DNA from: Gordonia paraffinivorans NBRC 108238
GTDB lineage: Bacteria > Actinomycetota > Actinomycetes > Mycobacteriales > Mycobacteriaceae
Direction of reading: 5' to 3'
Assembly (NCBI RefSeq): GCF_000344155.1
Contig: NZ_BAOQ01000009.1
Coordinates: 35,476-99,475, forward strand
Length of the DNA: 64,000 bases
Translations under genes and position numbers: made by a program
The notes under the pieces: model-generated
What the model was told of the DNA's origin: nothing
The model's input: the letters and a program-made list of their open reading frames with translations, nothing else
The model's database searches: none
Shown here: one piece after another, positions 34,492-47,225 of the stretch
Position numbering within the stretch: the stretch's first letter is position 1
Layout: every line of letters begins with the position of its first letter

Positions 34492-35991
34492 CTAGGTGGT
34501 GAGCTCGTCGACGAGCTCGGCGGCCGAGTCCACCTGCTCGAGCAGCTTGCCGACGTGCGCCTTGGTGCCGCGCAGCGGTTCCAGGGTCGGGATGCGCACC
34601 AGGGAGTCGCCGCCGAGGTCGAAGATGACCGAATCCCAGCTCGCCGCGGCCACATCCGCGCCGAACCGGCGCAGGCACTCGCCGCGGAAGTAGGCGCGCG
34701 TGTTCTCCGGCGGCTCGTGGACGGCGCGCAGCACGTCGTTCTCGTCGACGAGGCGCTTCATGGAGCCGCGCGCGACGAGCCGGTTGTACAGGCCCTTGTC
34801 CAGCCGGACGTCGGAGTATTGCAGGTCGATGAGCTGCAGGCGCGGCGCCGACCACGACAGCCCCTCGCGCTGGCGGAAGCCCTCGAGGATGCGGAGCTTG
34901 GCCGGCCAGTCCAGGATGTCGGCGCACTCCATCGGGTCGCGCTCGAGGCGGTCGAGGACGTCGGCCCAGGTCTCGAGGACGTGCTTGGCCCGCGCGTCGT
35001 CGGAGTGCTCCTGCTCGTGGAACTTCATGCAGCGTTCGAGGTACTCGCGCTGCAGCGCCAGGCCGGTCAGCTCGCGGCCGTCGGTGAGGGCGACGGTGGC
35101 GGTCAGGGTCGGATCGTGGCTGATGGTGTGGACCGCCTGGACCGGGCGCGCGAGTTCGATGTCGGAGAAGTCGACGCCGGCCTCGATCAGGTCGAGGACG
35201 AGGGCGGTGGTTCCGACCTTGAGATAGGTCGAGGTCTCGGCGAGGTTCGCGTCGCCGATGATCACGTGCAGGCGGCGATAGCGCTCGGGGTCGGCGTGCG
35301 GCTCGTCGCGGGTGTTGATGATGCCGCGCTTGAGGGTGGTCTCCAGGCCCACCTCGACCTCGATGTAGTCGGCACGCTGAGACAGCTGGAAACCGGCCTC
35401 GTCGCCGGACTGCCCGATGCCGACGCGACCGGATCCGACGATGACCTGGCGCGAGGCGAAGAACGTGGTGAGTCCCGCGATGACCGCGGTGAACGGCGTC
35501 TCGCGGGCCATCAGGTAGTTCTCGTGGGTGCCGTAGGAGGCGCCCTTGCCGTCGATGTTGTTCTTGTACAGCTGCAGCTTGGGAGCACCGGGAACGCTCG
35601 CCACGTGGCGTGCGGCGGCCTCCATGACGCGTTCGCCCGCCTTGTCCCAGATGACCGCGTCCATGGGGTCGGTGACCTCGGGCGCGGAGTACTCGGGATG
35701 GGCGTGGTCGACGTAGAGCCGGGCGCCGTTGGTGAGGATCATGTTGGCCGCGCCGATCTCGTCGGCGTCGATGATCGGGGCCGGGCCGGACCCCCGGCCG
35801 AGGTCGAAGCCGCGCGCATCGCGCAGCGGGGATTCCACCTCGTAGTCCCAGCGCGTGCGCTTGGCCCGCGGCACCCCGGCCGCCGCCGCGTAGGCGAGAA
35901 CGGCCTGGGTGGAGGTCATGATCGGATTCGCGGTCGGGTCGCCGGGAGCGGAGATTCCGTACTCGACCTCGGTACCGATGATTCGCTGCAT
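34492..35991 (-). CDS. dop: Pup deamidase/depupylase Dop
   Basis: Dop converts the C-terminal Gln of Pup to Glu and also removes Pup from substrates. The 499-residue protein is homologous to Paf[15 protein letters not shown] at the N-terminus, the key Asp95 in [32 protein letters not shown] and [19 protein letters not shown]. The Dop-specific loop is present at about residues 41-80 ([20 protein letters not shown]). The open frame continues far upstream, but ATG 35991 gives the family N-terminus. TACCCT six bases upstream suggests a leaderless mRNA. Confidence 0.97.
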   Translation of the reverse strand: MQRIIGTEVEYGISAPGDPTANPIMTSTQAVLAYAAAAGVPRAKRTRWDYEVESPLRDARGFDLGRGSGPAPIIDADEIGAANMILTNGARLYVDHAHPEYSAPEVTDPMDAVIWDKAGERVMEAAARHVASVPGAPKLQLYKNNIDGKGASYGTHENYLMARETPFTAVIAGLTTFFASRQVIVGSGRVGIGQSGDEAGFQLSQRADYIEVEVGLETTLKRGIINTRDEPHADPERYRRLHVIIGDANLAETSTYLKVGTTALVLDLIEAGVDFSDIELARPVQAVHTISHDPTLTATVALTDGRELTGLALQREYLERCMKFHEQEHSDDARAKHVLETWADVLDRLERDPMECADILDWPAKLRILEGFRQREGLSWSAPRLQLIDLQYSDVRLDKGLYNRLVARGSMKRLVDENDVLRAVHEPPENTRAYFRGECLRRFGADVAAASWDSVIFDLGGDSLVRIPTLEPLRGTKAHVGKLLEQVDSAAELVDELTT

Positions 35992-35997
35992 GCTTCG

Positions 35998-36003
35998 AGG
36001 GTA
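35998..36003 (-). promoter_or_regulatory. candidate -10 of leaderless dop
   Basis: On the minus strand TACCCT is followed by CGAAGC and the dop ATG at 35991. Together with the glgP element it forms a divergent promoter pair in the 81-bp gap. Confidence 0.55.
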
Positions 36004-36059
36004 GAGGGTGGCCCGGAGGGCCTCGCATCGTCCCGTTCGCAGGTGGGGCCCGGTGGCAG

Positions 36060-36065
36060 TACCGT
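36060..36065 (+). promoter_or_regulatory. candidate -10 of leaderless glgP
   Basis: TACCGT ends seven bases before the GTG at 36073; no Shine-Dalgarno sequence lies between. It supports the GTG as the start of glgP. Confidence 0.5.
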
Positions 36066-36072
36066 CATCGCC

Positions 36073-38613
36073 GTGAGAGCATTCCGCCGGTTCACCGTTC
36101 GGGTACCGCTGCCTGCCGAACTCGCCGCCCTCGGCCCCCTCTCGCAGAACCTGCGCTGGGCGTGGCATGCACCCACGCAGGAGCTGTTCGCCACCGTGGA
36201 CCCGGATCTCTGGGCGCGAACCGGCGACCCGCTCCGGGTGCTCGCCGACGTCGACCCGGCGCGGTTGGCGCACCTGGCCGCCGACGAGCGCTTCTGCGCG
36301 AGGGTCGAACAGATCCACGACGAACTCCGGCAGTACCTCGCCGCCGGCCAGTGGTTCGACGGCTTCGCACAGACCCACCCGGTCCCGGCCGGCATCGCGT
36401 ACTTCTCGATGGAGTTCGGCGTGTCCGAGGTCCTGCCCATCTACTCCGGCGGCCTCGGCATCCTGGCCGGCGACCACCTCAAGGCGGCGTCGGACCTGGG
36501 CCTGCCGCTGATCGGCGTCGGCCTGTTCTACCGCTCCGGATACTTCCGGCAGGGCCTCGACCGCGACGGGTGGCAGGTGGAGCGCTACCCGGTGAACGAT
36601 CCCGCCGACCTCCCGATGACGTTGCTCACCGAGGACGGCGCGCCGGTGCTCGTGGAGATCTCGATGCCCGAGGGCCGGACGCTGACCGCGCAGATCTGGG
36701 TCGTCGAGGTCGGCCGGATCCCGTTGCTGCTGCTCGACTCCGACATCGCGGCCAACACCGACGACGCGCTGCGCGGGGTGACCGACCGCCTCTACGGCGG
36801 CGACCAGGAACACCGGATCCTGCAGGAGATCCTGCTCGGCATCGGCGGGATGCGGGCGCTGCGCGAGTACGTGCGCATCACCGGCCGTCCCGAGCCGACG
36901 GTCTTCCACATGAACGAGGGACACGCCGGCTTCCTCGGCACCGAGCGCATCCGCGAACTCGTCGCCGGCGGACTCGATTTCGACACCGCCGAGGCGGTGG
37001 TACGGGCGTCCAACATCTTCACCACCCACACCCCCGTCCCCGCCGGCATCGACCGCTTCCCCACCGAGCTCGTCACCCGCTACCTCGACGCCGACGAGTC
37101 CGGGATCTCGCGTCTGTTGCCGGGTCTTCCCGCCGCGACGGTGGTCGAACTGGGCGACGAGGCGGACCCTGCGGTGTTCAACATGGCGCACATGGGTTTC
37201 CGGCTCGGCCAGCGCAGCAACGGCGTCTCGCGGCTGCACGGCGAGGTCAGTCGCGAGATGTTCGCCGACCTGTGGCCGGGATTCGACGCCGCGGACGTCC
37301 CGATCGGGGCGGTCACCAACGGCGTCCACGGCCCGACCTGGGTGGCGCAGCGGTGGCGTGACTTCGCCTCGAGCGACGAGGATTCCGCGCCCGAGGCGTA
37401 CGCGGCGCTGCCGGACGAGACGATCTGGTCCACCCACGAGCGGCTGCGCGCCGACCTCGTCGACGAGGTGCGCCGGCGAGCGCACGCCAGCGGACGCGAC
37501 CGCGGTTTCACCGAGGCCGAACTCGCCTGGACCGCCGACCTGTTCGACCCGAAGGTGCTGACGATCGGGTTCGCCCGCCGCGCCGCCACCTACAAACGAC
37601 TCACCCTGATGCTGCGCGACCCCGACCGCATGCGCCGCATCCTCACCGACCCCGACCGGCCGGTGCAGCTGGTGATCGCCGGCAAGGCCCATCCGGCCGA
37701 CAACGGCGGCAAGTCGCTCATCCAGCAGATGGTGCGGTTCACCGAGGACCCCGCGTTGCGCGACCGCATCGTCTTCCTGCCGGACTACGACATCTCGATG
37801 GCCCGCCACATCTACGCCGGGTGCGACGTCTGGCTCAACAACCCGGTGCGACCGATGGAGGCGTGTGGGACGTCGGGCATGAAGTCCGCGCTCAACGGCG
37901 GACTCAACCTGTCGATCCTCGACGGCTGGTGGGACGAGATGGCCGACGGCGAGAACGGCTGGGCCATCCCGTCCGCCGAGGGCGTGGCCGACGAGAACCG
38001 CCGCGACGATCTCGAGGCCGAGGCGCTCTACACGCTGCTCGAGGAGACCGTCATCCCGCTGTTCTACGACCGCGACCACCGCGGCGTGCCCACCCGCTGG
38101 GTCGAGATGATGCGCCACACCCTCACCCGGCTCGGCCCGAAGGTGCTCGCGTCCCGGATGGTCCGCGACTACACGACCGAGCTGTACTGCCCGGCGGCCG
38201 CGGCGTTCGAGGCCGCATGCGCCGACGACCACTCGGGTGCGCGCGATCTGGCGGCCTATCGCCGCGCGCTGGAGACCTCGTGGGGTTCGGTGCTGATCGC
38301 CGGCGTCGAGGACGAGAGCCTCGACGGCGAACTCCGGGTCGCGGCACACGTCGGCCTCGGCGGGCTCGACCCGGAGACGGTGCGGGTGCAGCTCGTCCTC
38401 GGCCGTGTCGACGACGAGGGCGAGATCGTCGAACCCGCGATCACCGACATGTCCCCGACCGAGCGCGACGCGTCGGGCCGGACGGTGTTCGCGGTGACCG
38501 TGACGCCGCCGGCGTCGGGGCACCTCGGCTACACGGTGCGGGTGCTCCCCCGCCACGACCAGCTCTCGCACGACGCGGAGCTGGGCCTGGTGCGGTACCC
38601 GGTGGCCGGTTAG
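36073..38613 (+). CDS. glgP: alpha-glucan (maltodextrin/glycogen) phosphorylase
   Basis: GlgP releases glucose 1-phosphate from the non-reducing ends of alpha-1,4-glucans with pyridoxal phosphate. The 846-residue protein is of the GT35 type common in actinobacteria, with an N-terminal domain ([20 protein letters not shown]), [33 protein letters not shown], and the PLP-lysine block [20 protein letters not shown]. The C-terminal about 100 residues form a beta-rich extension. In M. tuberculosis the gene lies elsewhere in the genome; here it is inserted between dop and mpa. Its TAG overlaps the convergent exporter's stop. Confidence 0.93.
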   Translation: MRAFRRFTVRVPLPAELAALGPLSQNLRWAWHAPTQELFATVDPDLWARTGDPLRVLADVDPARLAHLAADERFCARVEQIHDELRQYLAAGQWFDGFAQTHPVPAGIAYFSMEFGVSEVLPIYSGGLGILAGDHLKAASDLGLPLIGVGLFYRSGYFRQGLDRDGWQVERYPVNDPADLPMTLLTEDGAPVLVEISMPEGRTLTAQIWVVEVGRIPLLLLDSDIAANTDDALRGVTDRLYGGDQEHRILQEILLGIGGMRALREYVRITGRPEPTVFHMNEGHAGFLGTERIRELVAGGLDFDTAEAVVRASNIFTTHTPVPAGIDRFPTELVTRYLDADESGISRLLPGLPAATVVELGDEADPAVFNMAHMGFRLGQRSNGVSRLHGEVSREMFADLWPGFDAADVPIGAVTNGVHGPTWVAQRWRDFASSDEDSAPEAYAALPDETIWSTHERLRADLVDEVRRRAHASGRDRGFTEAELAWTADLFDPKVLTIGFARRAATYKRLTLMLRDPDRMRRILTDPDRPVQLVIAGKAHPADNGGKSLIQQMVRFTEDPALRDRIVFLPDYDISMARHIYAGCDVWLNNPVRPMEACGTSGMKSALNGGLNLSILDGWWDEMADGENGWAIPSAEGVADENRRDDLEAEALYTLLEETVIPLFYDRDHRGVPTRWVEMMRHTLTRLGPKVLASRMVRDYTTELYCPAAAAFEAACADDHSGARDLAAYRRALETSWGSVLIAGVEDESLDGELRVAAHVGLGGLDPETVRVQLVLGRVDDEGEIVEPAITDMSPTERDASGRTVFAVTVTPPASGHLGYTVRVLPRHDQLSHDAELGLVRYPVAG

Positions 38614-41129
38614 CGCTTCTTGAGCCGCAGTCTCGAGTAGGTGAACGCCAGCAGCAGCACGCTGATCACGGCCAGCACCGCGTAGGCGAGCGCGGAGTGC
38701 GCGACCGAGGTGTCCCACAGCGAGATGCGCTGCGGCGCGGCCGGGTTGATGTCGTGGAGGTCGACCGCACCGGCGGCCGCCACGTAGCCCCAGAACGACG
38801 GGAAGATCCACGACAGCTGCTGCAGCACCGCGCCGTCGAGCTTGAAGAGGCCGCCACAGAACACCAGTTGCACCATCACCACGATGACCAGCGGCGGCAT
38901 CACCTGCTCGTTGGACTTCACCGCCGACGAGATGGCCAGGCCCACCAGGGTGCTCACGCAGGCGAGCACACCGACCGCGACCAGCAGCGCCAACGGCGGC
39001 GGCAGCACCGGCCCGCCGTACTCGGGCAGCCCCCGGCCGGCGAAGGTGATGCCGACCATGATGACCGTCTGCAGCACCGCGGCGACGAAGAACACCACGA
39101 CCTTGGCGAAGAGGTAGGCACCGGGCCGCAGCCCGACGGCTCTCTCGCGTTCGAAGATGTCGCGCTCGCCCACCAGGTCGCGCACCGTCAGCGCCGCTCC
39201 CATGAACGCCGCGCCGACGACGAGGACCACCAGTATCTGGATCGCCTCGGCGCCGTCCTTCGGCGGCGGCGCGTTGGGGATGACCTCGAGACGGGCGAAG
39301 CCGCTCGATCCCGGGATCACCAGCGTCAGGAGGCCGAGGACCACCGGCAGCAGCACCAGGAAGACGAGGTAGCCGACGTCGGCGAAGACGAGCCGGACCT
39401 GCCGGCGCGCGATCGTCGACGCCTGGCGGGGGAAACTCGTGTGCGGCACCGGGATCGGCGGACCGGGCGGCCGCTGGGCCGGTGGCGGTGCCTGGCTTCT
39501 CCGATGCCGCTGGAGGTACCGCGTATGCGCGGCGTCGGGCTGATCGGCGACGTAGGCGAATATCTCCGCCCAGTCCGACGTGCCCATCTCCTGCTCGACC
39601 TGCGACGGCGGGCCGCAGAACGAGGTCTTGCCGCCGGGCGCGAGGAGCAGCACCTGATCACACATCGACAGGTAGGTCAGCGAGTGCGTCACCACGAGCA
39701 CGACGCGGCCGGCGTCGGCGAGGCGACGCAGGGTCGCCATGACCTGGCGGTCGAGCGCCGGGTCGAGGCCCGACGTCGGCTCGTCGAGGATCAGCAGCGA
39801 CGGCCCGGTGAGCAGCTCCATCGCCACCGAGGCGCGTTTCTGCTGACCGCCGGACAGCTTCTCCACGCGGGTGTCGACGTGTTCGGTGAGCTGCAGCTCG
39901 CCGAGCACGCCGTCGATGACGCGGTCGCGATCGGCCGTGGACAGGTCCGGTGGGAGGCGCAGCTCGGCTGCGTAGCGCAAGGCCTGTCGCAGCGTGAGCT
40001 TGTGATGGAGGACGTCCTTCTGCGGGACCATGCCGATGCGGGTGCGCAGCGCCTCGTATTCGGCGTGGACATTGCGGCTTTCGAAGGTCACCAGGCCCGA
40101 CGTCGGCGAGTTCAGTCCGGCCACGATCTTCGACACCGTCGACTTGCCGGCACCCGAGGGACCGATCACCGCGGTGAGCGTGCCCGGGCCGGCGCTGAAA
40201 TCGACGTCGGCGAGGAGCCGCTTGCCGCCGTCGACGACCAGGCTGACGCCGTGCACGTGGAGGCCGTCGGCGACCGCCGCGCGCTCCTGCCCGCGGATGA
40301 GGGTCCCGGCGGACACCACGAAGTCGCTGTTGCCGATGGTCACCACGTCGCCCTCGTTCAGCGGCGCGCTCGCGACCCGGTGGCCGTTGACGAAGGTGCC
40401 GTTGACCGAGCCGAGGTCCTCGATGACGAGCATCCCGCCGCGCGTCGACACGCGGGCGTGGTGGCGCGAGGCGAGGACGTCGCTGACGACGATGTCGTTG
40501 TCGGGGGTGCGTCCGATGCGCTGGACGCCGTGCAGCGAGATCGACTCCCGCTCGGGTGGCGTCGGCGCCCCCGGGAGTCGATAGACCGCGGAGACGTTCT
40601 GCTGCAACGACTGCAGATGCGGCGCGCTGCGCAGCTCCGGGGGCATCGGCGCGGGCGCCGCCGGACGCGGCGGGCCACCCGGGGACATCGCGGCGGGCAT
40701 GCGCCCGGACAGCGGCGCGCTGCCCGGCCCGCCGAACCCGGCCGACCGGGGACCCGACGGGAACGCGCCGGGCGGGGCGGGCGTGCGCGGCACGGAACCG
40801 GGAGGCCGGTGGCCGGCGGGGTCGAACGCGACGTCGAGGACGGGACCGGTGGTGGCGTCGCCGAGACGCACCCGGGTCGGACCGGAGACCGCGAACTCCG
40901 GCACCCGCTGTCCCCCGGCGAAGAAGCCGTTGGTGCTGCCGAGGTCGACGAGATACCAGGCCGACCCGCGCCACTCGATCGCGAGATGGCGTCGCGACAC
41001 CAGCGGGTGGTTGACGACGATGTCGTTGTCGGGCTCGCGGCCGAGGGTCAGACGCGGGGACTCGCCCAGCGGATGGGGCGGCCCGCCGTCGACGACCACC
41101 CGTCCACGCGCCATCGGAGAACTGTTCAT
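38610..41129 (-). CDS. FHA-domain ABC exporter (Rv1747-like), fused ATPase-permease
   Basis: This 839-residue half-transporter has two forkhead-associated domains: FHA1 residues 10-100 (GRE at 30-32, SRRH 45-48, GSTNG 64-68) and FHA2 195-275 (GR 206-207, SRHH 221-224, GSVNGT). A Pro/Gly-rich linker (105-195) contains few Thr residues. The ABC domain (285-510) has GPSGAGKST at 323-331, an LSGGQQKR signature and [13 protein letters not shown]. An ABC-2 permease with six helices follows (590-835). Rv1747 of M. tuberculosis is phosphorylated by PknF and exports cell-wall lipids; the same logic is likely here, though no kinase is nearby. ATG 41129 is preferred to an upstream ATG. Confidence 0.9.
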   Translation of the reverse strand: MNSSPMARGRVVVDGGPPHPLGESPRLTLGREPDNDIVVNHPLVSRRHLAIEWRGSAWYLVDLGSTNGFFAGGQRVPEFAVSGPTRVRLGDATTGPVLDVAFDPAGHRPPGSVPRTPAPPGAFPSGPRSAGFGGPGSAPLSGRMPAAMSPGGPPRPAAPAPMPPELRSAPHLQSLQQNVSAVYRLPGAPTPPERESISLHGVQRIGRTPDNDIVVSDVLASRHHARVSTRGGMLVIEDLGSVNGTFVNGHRVASAPLNEGDVVTIGNSDFVVSAGTLIRGQERAAVADGLHVHGVSLVVDGGKRLLADVDFSAGPGTLTAVIGPSGAGKSTVSKIVAGLNSPTSGLVTFESRNVHAEYEALRTRIGMVPQKDVLHHKLTLRQALRYAAELRLPPDLSTADRDRVIDGVLGELQLTEHVDTRVEKLSGGQQKRASVAMELLTGPSLLILDEPTSGLDPALDRQVMATLRRLADAGRVVLVVTHSLTYLSMCDQVLLLAPGGKTSFCGPPSQVEQEMGTSDWAEIFAYVADQPDAAHTRYLQRHRRSQAPPPAQRPPGPPIPVPHTSFPRQASTIARRQVRLVFADVGYLVFLVLLPVVLGLLTLVIPGSSGFARLEVIPNAPPPKDGAEAIQILVVLVVGAAFMGAALTVRDLVGERDIFERERAVGLRPGAYLFAKVVVFFVAAVLQTVIMVGITFAGRGLPEYGGPVLPPPLALLVAVGVLACVSTLVGLAISSAVKSNEQVMPPLVIVVMVQLVFCGGLFKLDGAVLQQLSWIFPSFWGYVAAAGAVDLHDINPAAPQRISLWDTSVAHSALAYAVLAVISVLLLAFTYSRLRLKKR

Positions 41130-41174
41130 CGCCGCCAACCTTAAACCGAGGAGCCCCTGGAATCGGCGTATGTA

Positions 41175-41214
41175 CACCAGACGGCCGACCCCCGGAGGAG
41201 TCGGCCGTCTGGTG
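41175..41214. terminator. terminator of mpa
   Basis: A perfect 14-bp stem (41175-41188 with 41201-41214, arms CACCAGACGGCCGA / TCGGCCGTCTGGTG) with a 12-nt loop lies 20 bp past the mpa stop. It separates mpa from the FHA-ABC exporter on the same strand. Confidence 0.8.
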
Positions 41215-41234
41215 GGAGACGAGGTGCGCTACCG

Positions 41235-43022
41235 CTACAGGTACTGACCCGTGTTGGTCTCGGTGTCGATCGCGCGGCTCGCGCCCGCGCTCTTGCCGGT
41301 GACGAGGGTCCGGATGTAGACGATCCGCTCGCCCTTCTTGCCCGAGATCCGGGCCCAGTCGTCCGGATTCGTGGTGTTGGGCAGGTCCTCGTTCTCGGCG
41401 AACTCGTCGAGGATCGAGTCGAACAGGTGCTGCACCCGCAGACCCGGGGTACCCGTCTCCAGCTGCGACTTGATCGCGTACTTCTTGGCCCGGTCGACGA
41501 CGTTCTGGATCATCGCGCCCGAGTTGAAGTCCTTGAAGTACATGATCTCCTTGTCGCCGTTGGCGTAGGTGACCTCGAGGAAGCGGTTGTCCTCGCTCTC
41601 GGCGTACATCCGCTCGACGACCTTCTCGATCATCGCCTTCACGCAGGCCGCGCGGTCGCCGCCGAACTCGTCGAGATCGTCGGCGTGGATCGGCAGGTCC
41701 TCGGTCAGGTACTTGGAGAAGATGTCGATCGCGCTCTCGGCGTCGGGGCGCTCGATCTTGATCTTCACGTCCAGGCGGCCCGGACGCAGGATCGCGGGGT
41801 CGATCATGTCCTCGCGGTTCGACGCACCGATCACGATGACGTTCTCGAGGCCCTCGACGCCGTCGATCTCGCTGAGCAGCTGCGGGACGACCGTGGTCTC
41901 GACGTCGGAGGAGACGCCCGAACCGCGGGTGCGGAAGATCGAGTCCATCTCGTCGAAGAACACGATGACCGGCGTGCCCTCGGAGGCCTTCTCGCGGGCG
42001 CGCTGGAAGATCAGCCGGATGTGACGCTCGGTCTCGCCGACGAACTTGTTCAGCAGCTCGGGGCCCTTGATGTTGAGGAAGTAGGACTTCGCCTCCTTGG
42101 CGTCGTCGCCGCGGGCCAGCGCGATCTTCTTCGCGAGCGAGTTCGCGACGGCCTTGGCGATGAGCGTCTTGCCACAGCCGGGCGGACCGTAGAGCAGCAC
42201 GCCCTTCGGCGGCCGCAGCTGGTAGTCGCGGAACAGGTCCTTGTGCAGGAACGGCAGCTCGACGGCGTCGCGGATCTGCTCGATCTGGCGGCCGAGACCG
42301 CCGATGTCCTCGTAGCCGACGTCGGGGACCTCCTCGAGCACGAGGTCCTCGACCTCGGCCTTGGGGACCCGCTCGAAGGCGAAGCCGGCCTTGGTGTCGA
42401 TGAGCAGCGAGTCGCCCGGGCGCAGCTTGCGGCGGTTGCCGTCCTCGCCGTCGACCTCGCCGAGCAGCGGCTCGGCCAGCCAGACGACGCGCTCCTCGTC
42501 GGCGTGGCCGACGACCAGGGCGCGCTTGCCGTCGCCGAGGACCTCACGCAGGGTGCTGATCTCGCCGACCGTGTCGAAGTCGCAGGCCTCGACGATGGTC
42601 AGGGCCTCGTTGAGACGCAGCGTCTGGCCCTTGCGGAGGTTCTCGGTCTCGATGTTCGGCGAGCAGGTGAGCCGCATCTTGCGACCCGAGGTGAACACGT
42701 CGACGGTCCCGTCGTCGTAGGTCTCGAGAAGCACGCCGTATCCGCTCGGCGGCTGGCCCAGGCGGTCCACCTCTTCGCGCAGGGCGACGAGTTGCTGCCG
42801 CGCCTCCTTGAGGGTGTCGAGGAGCTTCGCGTTGCGGGCCGTCAGGGCCTCGACGCGCTCCTGGAGTTCCCTGGGGTCCGCCTGGCGTCCGAACGACGGG
42901 CGTTCGGAACCACTCCGCGCGAGAGGCGGCGTGTAGGCAGGGGTGAATCCCTCGTCGGGTGTGGTCGCGCTCTCGGGGACCGCGGGGTCCCCGGTGGCGT
43001 CGTGACGGTCAGATTCGGTCAT
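41235..43022 (-). CDS. mpa: proteasome-associated ATPase Mpa/ARC
   Basis: Mpa recognises the Pup tag, unfolds the substrate and feeds it into PrcBA. The 595-residue protein has an N-terminal coiled coil (about 50-90) that binds Pup, two OB domains (95-225), and an AAA domain with Walker A GPPGCGKT (279-286), Walker [10 protein letters not shown] (352-360) and arginine-finger region RPGRLD. It ends in GQYL, the C-terminal motif that docks into PrcA pockets. ATG 43022 follows GGAGAGGAG. In most relatives mpa is close to dop; here glgP and an ABC exporter intervene. Confidence 0.97.
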   Translation of the reverse strand: MTESDRHDATGDPAVPESATTPDEGFTPAYTPPLARSGSERPSFGRQADPRELQERVEALTARNAKLLDTLKEARQQLVALREEVDRLGQPPSGYGVLLETYDDGTVDVFTSGRKMRLTCSPNIETENLRKGQTLRLNEALTIVEACDFDTVGEISTLREVLGDGKRALVVGHADEERVVWLAEPLLGEVDGEDGNRRKLRPGDSLLIDTKAGFAFERVPKAEVEDLVLEEVPDVGYEDIGGLGRQIEQIRDAVELPFLHKDLFRDYQLRPPKGVLLYGPPGCGKTLIAKAVANSLAKKIALARGDDAKEAKSYFLNIKGPELLNKFVGETERHIRLIFQRAREKASEGTPVIVFFDEMDSIFRTRGSGVSSDVETTVVPQLLSEIDGVEGLENVIVIGASNREDMIDPAILRPGRLDVKIKIERPDAESAIDIFSKYLTEDLPIHADDLDEFGGDRAACVKAMIEKVVERMYAESEDNRFLEVTYANGDKEIMYFKDFNSGAMIQNVVDRAKKYAIKSQLETGTPGLRVQHLFDSILDEFAENEDLPNTTNPDDWARISGKKGERIVYIRTLVTGKSAGASRAIDTETNTGQYL

Positions 43023-43215
43023 TGCTGACTCCTCTCCCCGGCAATCACCCGATCCCTCGATCGGAATGCTCGCGCCGTATCACTACGCTACCGGGGCCGA
43101 CCGAGAATCGCCCTCCACCCCGCGATCGGCGGTGTTGACGGTGTGTTAAATCTGCGTGTTCGCAATGTGATCGCGACCTTCGCGGCGGTCGGCCGCCCGG
43201 CGACCCGGCCGCGAC

Positions 43216-45070
<1,855 letters not shown>

Positions 45071-45108
45071 CCCGCCACCCCCGGACGCAGCGACTATGTC
45101 GTTTGTCA

Positions 45109-45114
45109 TAGGCT
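45109..45114 (+). promoter_or_regulatory. candidate -10 of leaderless thioesterase gene
   Basis: TAGGCT ends six bases before the GTG at 45121. The same hexamer at the same distance precedes the PAC2-family gene at 56592. Confidence 0.5.
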
Positions 45115-45120
45115 GGCGAC

Positions 45121-45981
45121 GTGGAGAAGGCGTACTACGAACCCGTCGAGGCGCCGGCGTCGTCCGGCACCGGTCCCGACGCGGACCCGACGGTGACCCA
45201 TGAGTTCTTCCGGCCGACCCCGGCCACGCTGAGCGTCTGGTCGCCCACCATGCAGCACGGCGGACCGCCGTCGGCGCTGATGATGCGCTCGCTGCTGCGG
45301 TGCGACCCGGATCCGGCCCAGCACTTCACCCGCGTGACGACCGAGATCCTCGGTCCGATCGGATTGGGCGTCAACCGAATCCACGCGCGGGTCACCCGCC
45401 CGGGGCGACAGATCAGCATGGTCGAGACCGAGCTCGACGTGCAGCAGCCCGACGGCTCGTTCCGCACCGCCGCACGGTCGGTCGGCTGGCGCATCCGCGC
45501 GGCGGACACCGCCGAGATCGCCAACGCCCCCGCTCCCCTGGCCGCGCGTCCGGACGAGCTCGAGCGACACATCGGGTTCCCCGACGACAGCGGCGAGGCG
45601 GTCGACTGGGGCACACTCGGGTTCATCGGCACCGTCGAGTCGGCGCGCACCGAGGGACGCTACGGCGAGACCCCGGCGGTGTGGCTGAGACCGGTGATCC
45701 CGCTGGTGGACGGCGAGAAGACCAGCGACCTCGAGTCGATCTTCACCGTCATCGACGTCGCCAACGGGCTGGGCACCCGCCTGCGGCCAAACAAGTGGTC
45801 GTGGATGAACACCGACACCACCGTGCACCTCACCCGCGTGCCGAGCGGGCCGTGGGTCGGCATCGACGCCCACATGGTCGCCGGGCCGGACGGCTTCGGC
45901 GCGACCTTCGGCGAGCTCTTCGACGCCTCCGGCCACATCGGCCGGTCGGCGCAGACGGTCATGCTCAACGCCGTCGGCTGA
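45121..45981 (+). CDS. acyl-CoA thioesterase-like (double hotdog) protein
   Basis: This 286-residue protein looks like a TesB-type thioesterase-superfamily member: an N-terminal hotdog (residues 25-125, with MQHGGPPSALMMRSLLR and GRQISMVETELDVQQPDG) and a C-terminal one (155-285, with VIDVANGLGTRL and GATFGELFDASGHIGRSAQT). The GGPP.AL motif and the final Asp/Gln segment are typical of acyl-CoA thioesterases acting on lipids. The substrate is not predictable. It is convergent with hisG across a long palindromic terminator. Confidence 0.8.
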   Translation: MEKAYYEPVEAPASSGTGPDADPTVTHEFFRPTPATLSVWSPTMQHGGPPSALMMRSLLRCDPDPAQHFTRVTTEILGPIGLGVNRIHARVTRPGRQISMVETELDVQQPDGSFRTAARSVGWRIRAADTAEIANAPAPLAARPDELERHIGFPDDSGEAVDWGTLGFIGTVESARTEGRYGETPAVWLRPVIPLVDGEKTSDLESIFTVIDVANGLGTRLRPNKWSWMNTDTTVHLTRVPSGPWVGIDAHMVAGPDGFGATFGELFDASGHIGRSAQTVMLNAVG

Positions 45982-45987
45982 CCTCGG

Positions 45988-46047
45988 GCATCGACGAGAA
46001 GAGGGGCCCGTCACCGGCCGGTGACGGGCCCCTCTTCTCGTCGATGC
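45988..46047. terminator. 60-bp perfect palindrome, bidirectional terminator
   Basis: Every base from 45988 to 46017 is complementary to 46047 down to 46018, with the centre at CCGG|CCGG. As RNA it would fold into a stem of about 28 bp with a minimal loop. It fills the gap between the thioesterase stop (45979-45981) and the hisG stop (46049-46051), so it should end both transcripts. Confidence 0.85.
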
Positions 46048-46048
46048 G

Positions 46049-46894
46049 TCAGAAGCGGCAGGACCGGATGTCGGTCGCCAGGATCGCCTTGGCGCCCAAC
46101 TCCGCCAGCTCGTCCATGAGGTTCTGGTGGTTCTTGCGCGGGACCATCGCACGGACGGCCACCCAGTCGGGGTCGGCCATCGGGGCCACGGTCGGCGACT
46201 CGAGTCCCGGCGTGATCGCCGAGGCCTGCTCGAGGATCGCCCGCGGGCAGTCGTAGTCGATCATCACGTACTGCTGGCCGAAGACCACACCCTGGACGCG
46301 GGCGATGAACTGCTTCTCGGCCTTGCTGAGCTCGGCGTCGCGACGCGAGATGAGCACGGCCTCGGAGTTGCACAGCGACTCGCCGAAAGCGGCGAGCCCG
46401 TGCTGGCGCAGCGTCCGTCCGGAGCCGACCACGTCGGCGATGGCGTCGGCGACCCCGAGCTGGATCGAGATCTCGACGGCGCCGTCGAGGCGGATGATCT
46501 CGGCCTCGATGCCGCGGGCGCCGAGGTCGCTGCGCACCAGGTTGGGGTACGAGGTGGCGATGCGCTTGCCCGCGAGGTCCTCGACGGTCCAGGTCTGGTC
46601 GGCGGGGGCCGCGTAGCGGAAGGTCGAGGAGCCGAAGCCCATGGCGAGCTGCTCGTCGACGGCCGCGCCGGAGTCGAGGGCGAGATCGCGGCCGGTGATG
46701 CCGAGGTCGAGGCGACCTGACGCGACGTAGATCGCGATGTCCTTGGGCCGGAGGAAGAAGAACTCGACGTCGTTGTTGATGTCGAGGACGGTCAGGTCCT
46801 TGGAATCGGTCCGCTTGCGGTAGCCGGCCTCGAGGAGGATGGCCGACGCGGATTCGGAGAGCGCACCCTTGTTGGGCACGGCAACTCGCAACAT
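46049..46894 (-). CDS. hisG: ATP phosphoribosyltransferase HisG (long form)
   Basis: HisG catalyses the first step of histidine synthesis, joining ATP and PRPP. The 281-residue length shows the long, hexameric form with a C-terminal ACT-like regulatory domain (about 212-281), so it should be feedback-inhibited by histidine and not need HisZ. Features are [23 protein letters not shown] and the PRPP loop [21 protein letters not shown] 46894, with AAAGGAC upstream, is chosen over an ATG nine codons earlier. hisE lies 67 bp upstream. Confidence 0.96.
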   Translation of the reverse strand: MLRVAVPNKGALSESASAILLEAGYRKRTDSKDLTVLDINNDVEFFFLRPKDIAIYVASGRLDLGITGRDLALDSGAAVDEQLAMGFGSSTFRYAAPADQTWTVEDLAGKRIATSYPNLVRSDLGARGIEAEIIRLDGAVEISIQLGVADAIADVVGSGRTLRQHGLAAFGESLCNSEAVLISRRDAELSKAEKQFIARVQGVVFGQQYVMIDYDCPRAILEQASAITPGLESPTVAPMADPDWVAVRAMVPRKNHQNLMDELAELGAKAILATDIRSCRF

Positions 46895-46961
46895 TTCGAT
46901 GTCCTTTTCGTGGGTTTGCACTCAGGCTGGGCAGGGAGACGTGTCTGGCCGGGTCCTCCGG

Positions 46962-47225
46962 TCACAGATGTCGGTACACGTCCTCCAGCTCGAGACCCCG
47001 CTTGATCATCATGACCTGCAACCAGTAGATGAGCTGAGAGATCTCCTCGCCGAGCGAGTCGTCGGACTCGTGCTCCGCGGCAAGCCAGACCTCACCGGCT
47101 TCCTCGATGATCTTCTTGCCGAGAGTGTGCACGCCGGAATCGAGCGCGGCGACGGTTCCCGATCCCTCGGGACGGGTCTCGGCCTTCTCGCGCAGTTCGG
47201 CGAACAGCTCCTCGAATGTTTTCAC
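46962..47225 (-). CDS. hisE: phosphoribosyl-ATP pyrophosphatase HisE
   Basis: HisE performs the second step of histidine synthesis, removing pyrophosphate from phosphoribosyl-ATP. The 87-residue all-helical protein has the MazG-like metal motif [14 protein letters not shown] and the later [15 protein letters not shown] 47225 overlaps the HAD gene stop by GTGA. hisE and hisG are kept together as in M. tuberculosis; the other his genes are elsewhere. Confidence 0.96.
   Translation of the reverse strand: MKTFEELFAELREKAETRPEGSGTVAALDSGVHTLGKKIIEEAGEVWLAAEHESDDSLGEEISQLIYWLQVMMIKRGLELEDVYRHL

Noticed and set aside
34492..38811. A single minus-strand frame of 1439 codons
   Set aside because: It joins dop with antisense of glgP. 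The dop family N-terminus starts at 35991 and the extension has no homology-like features.
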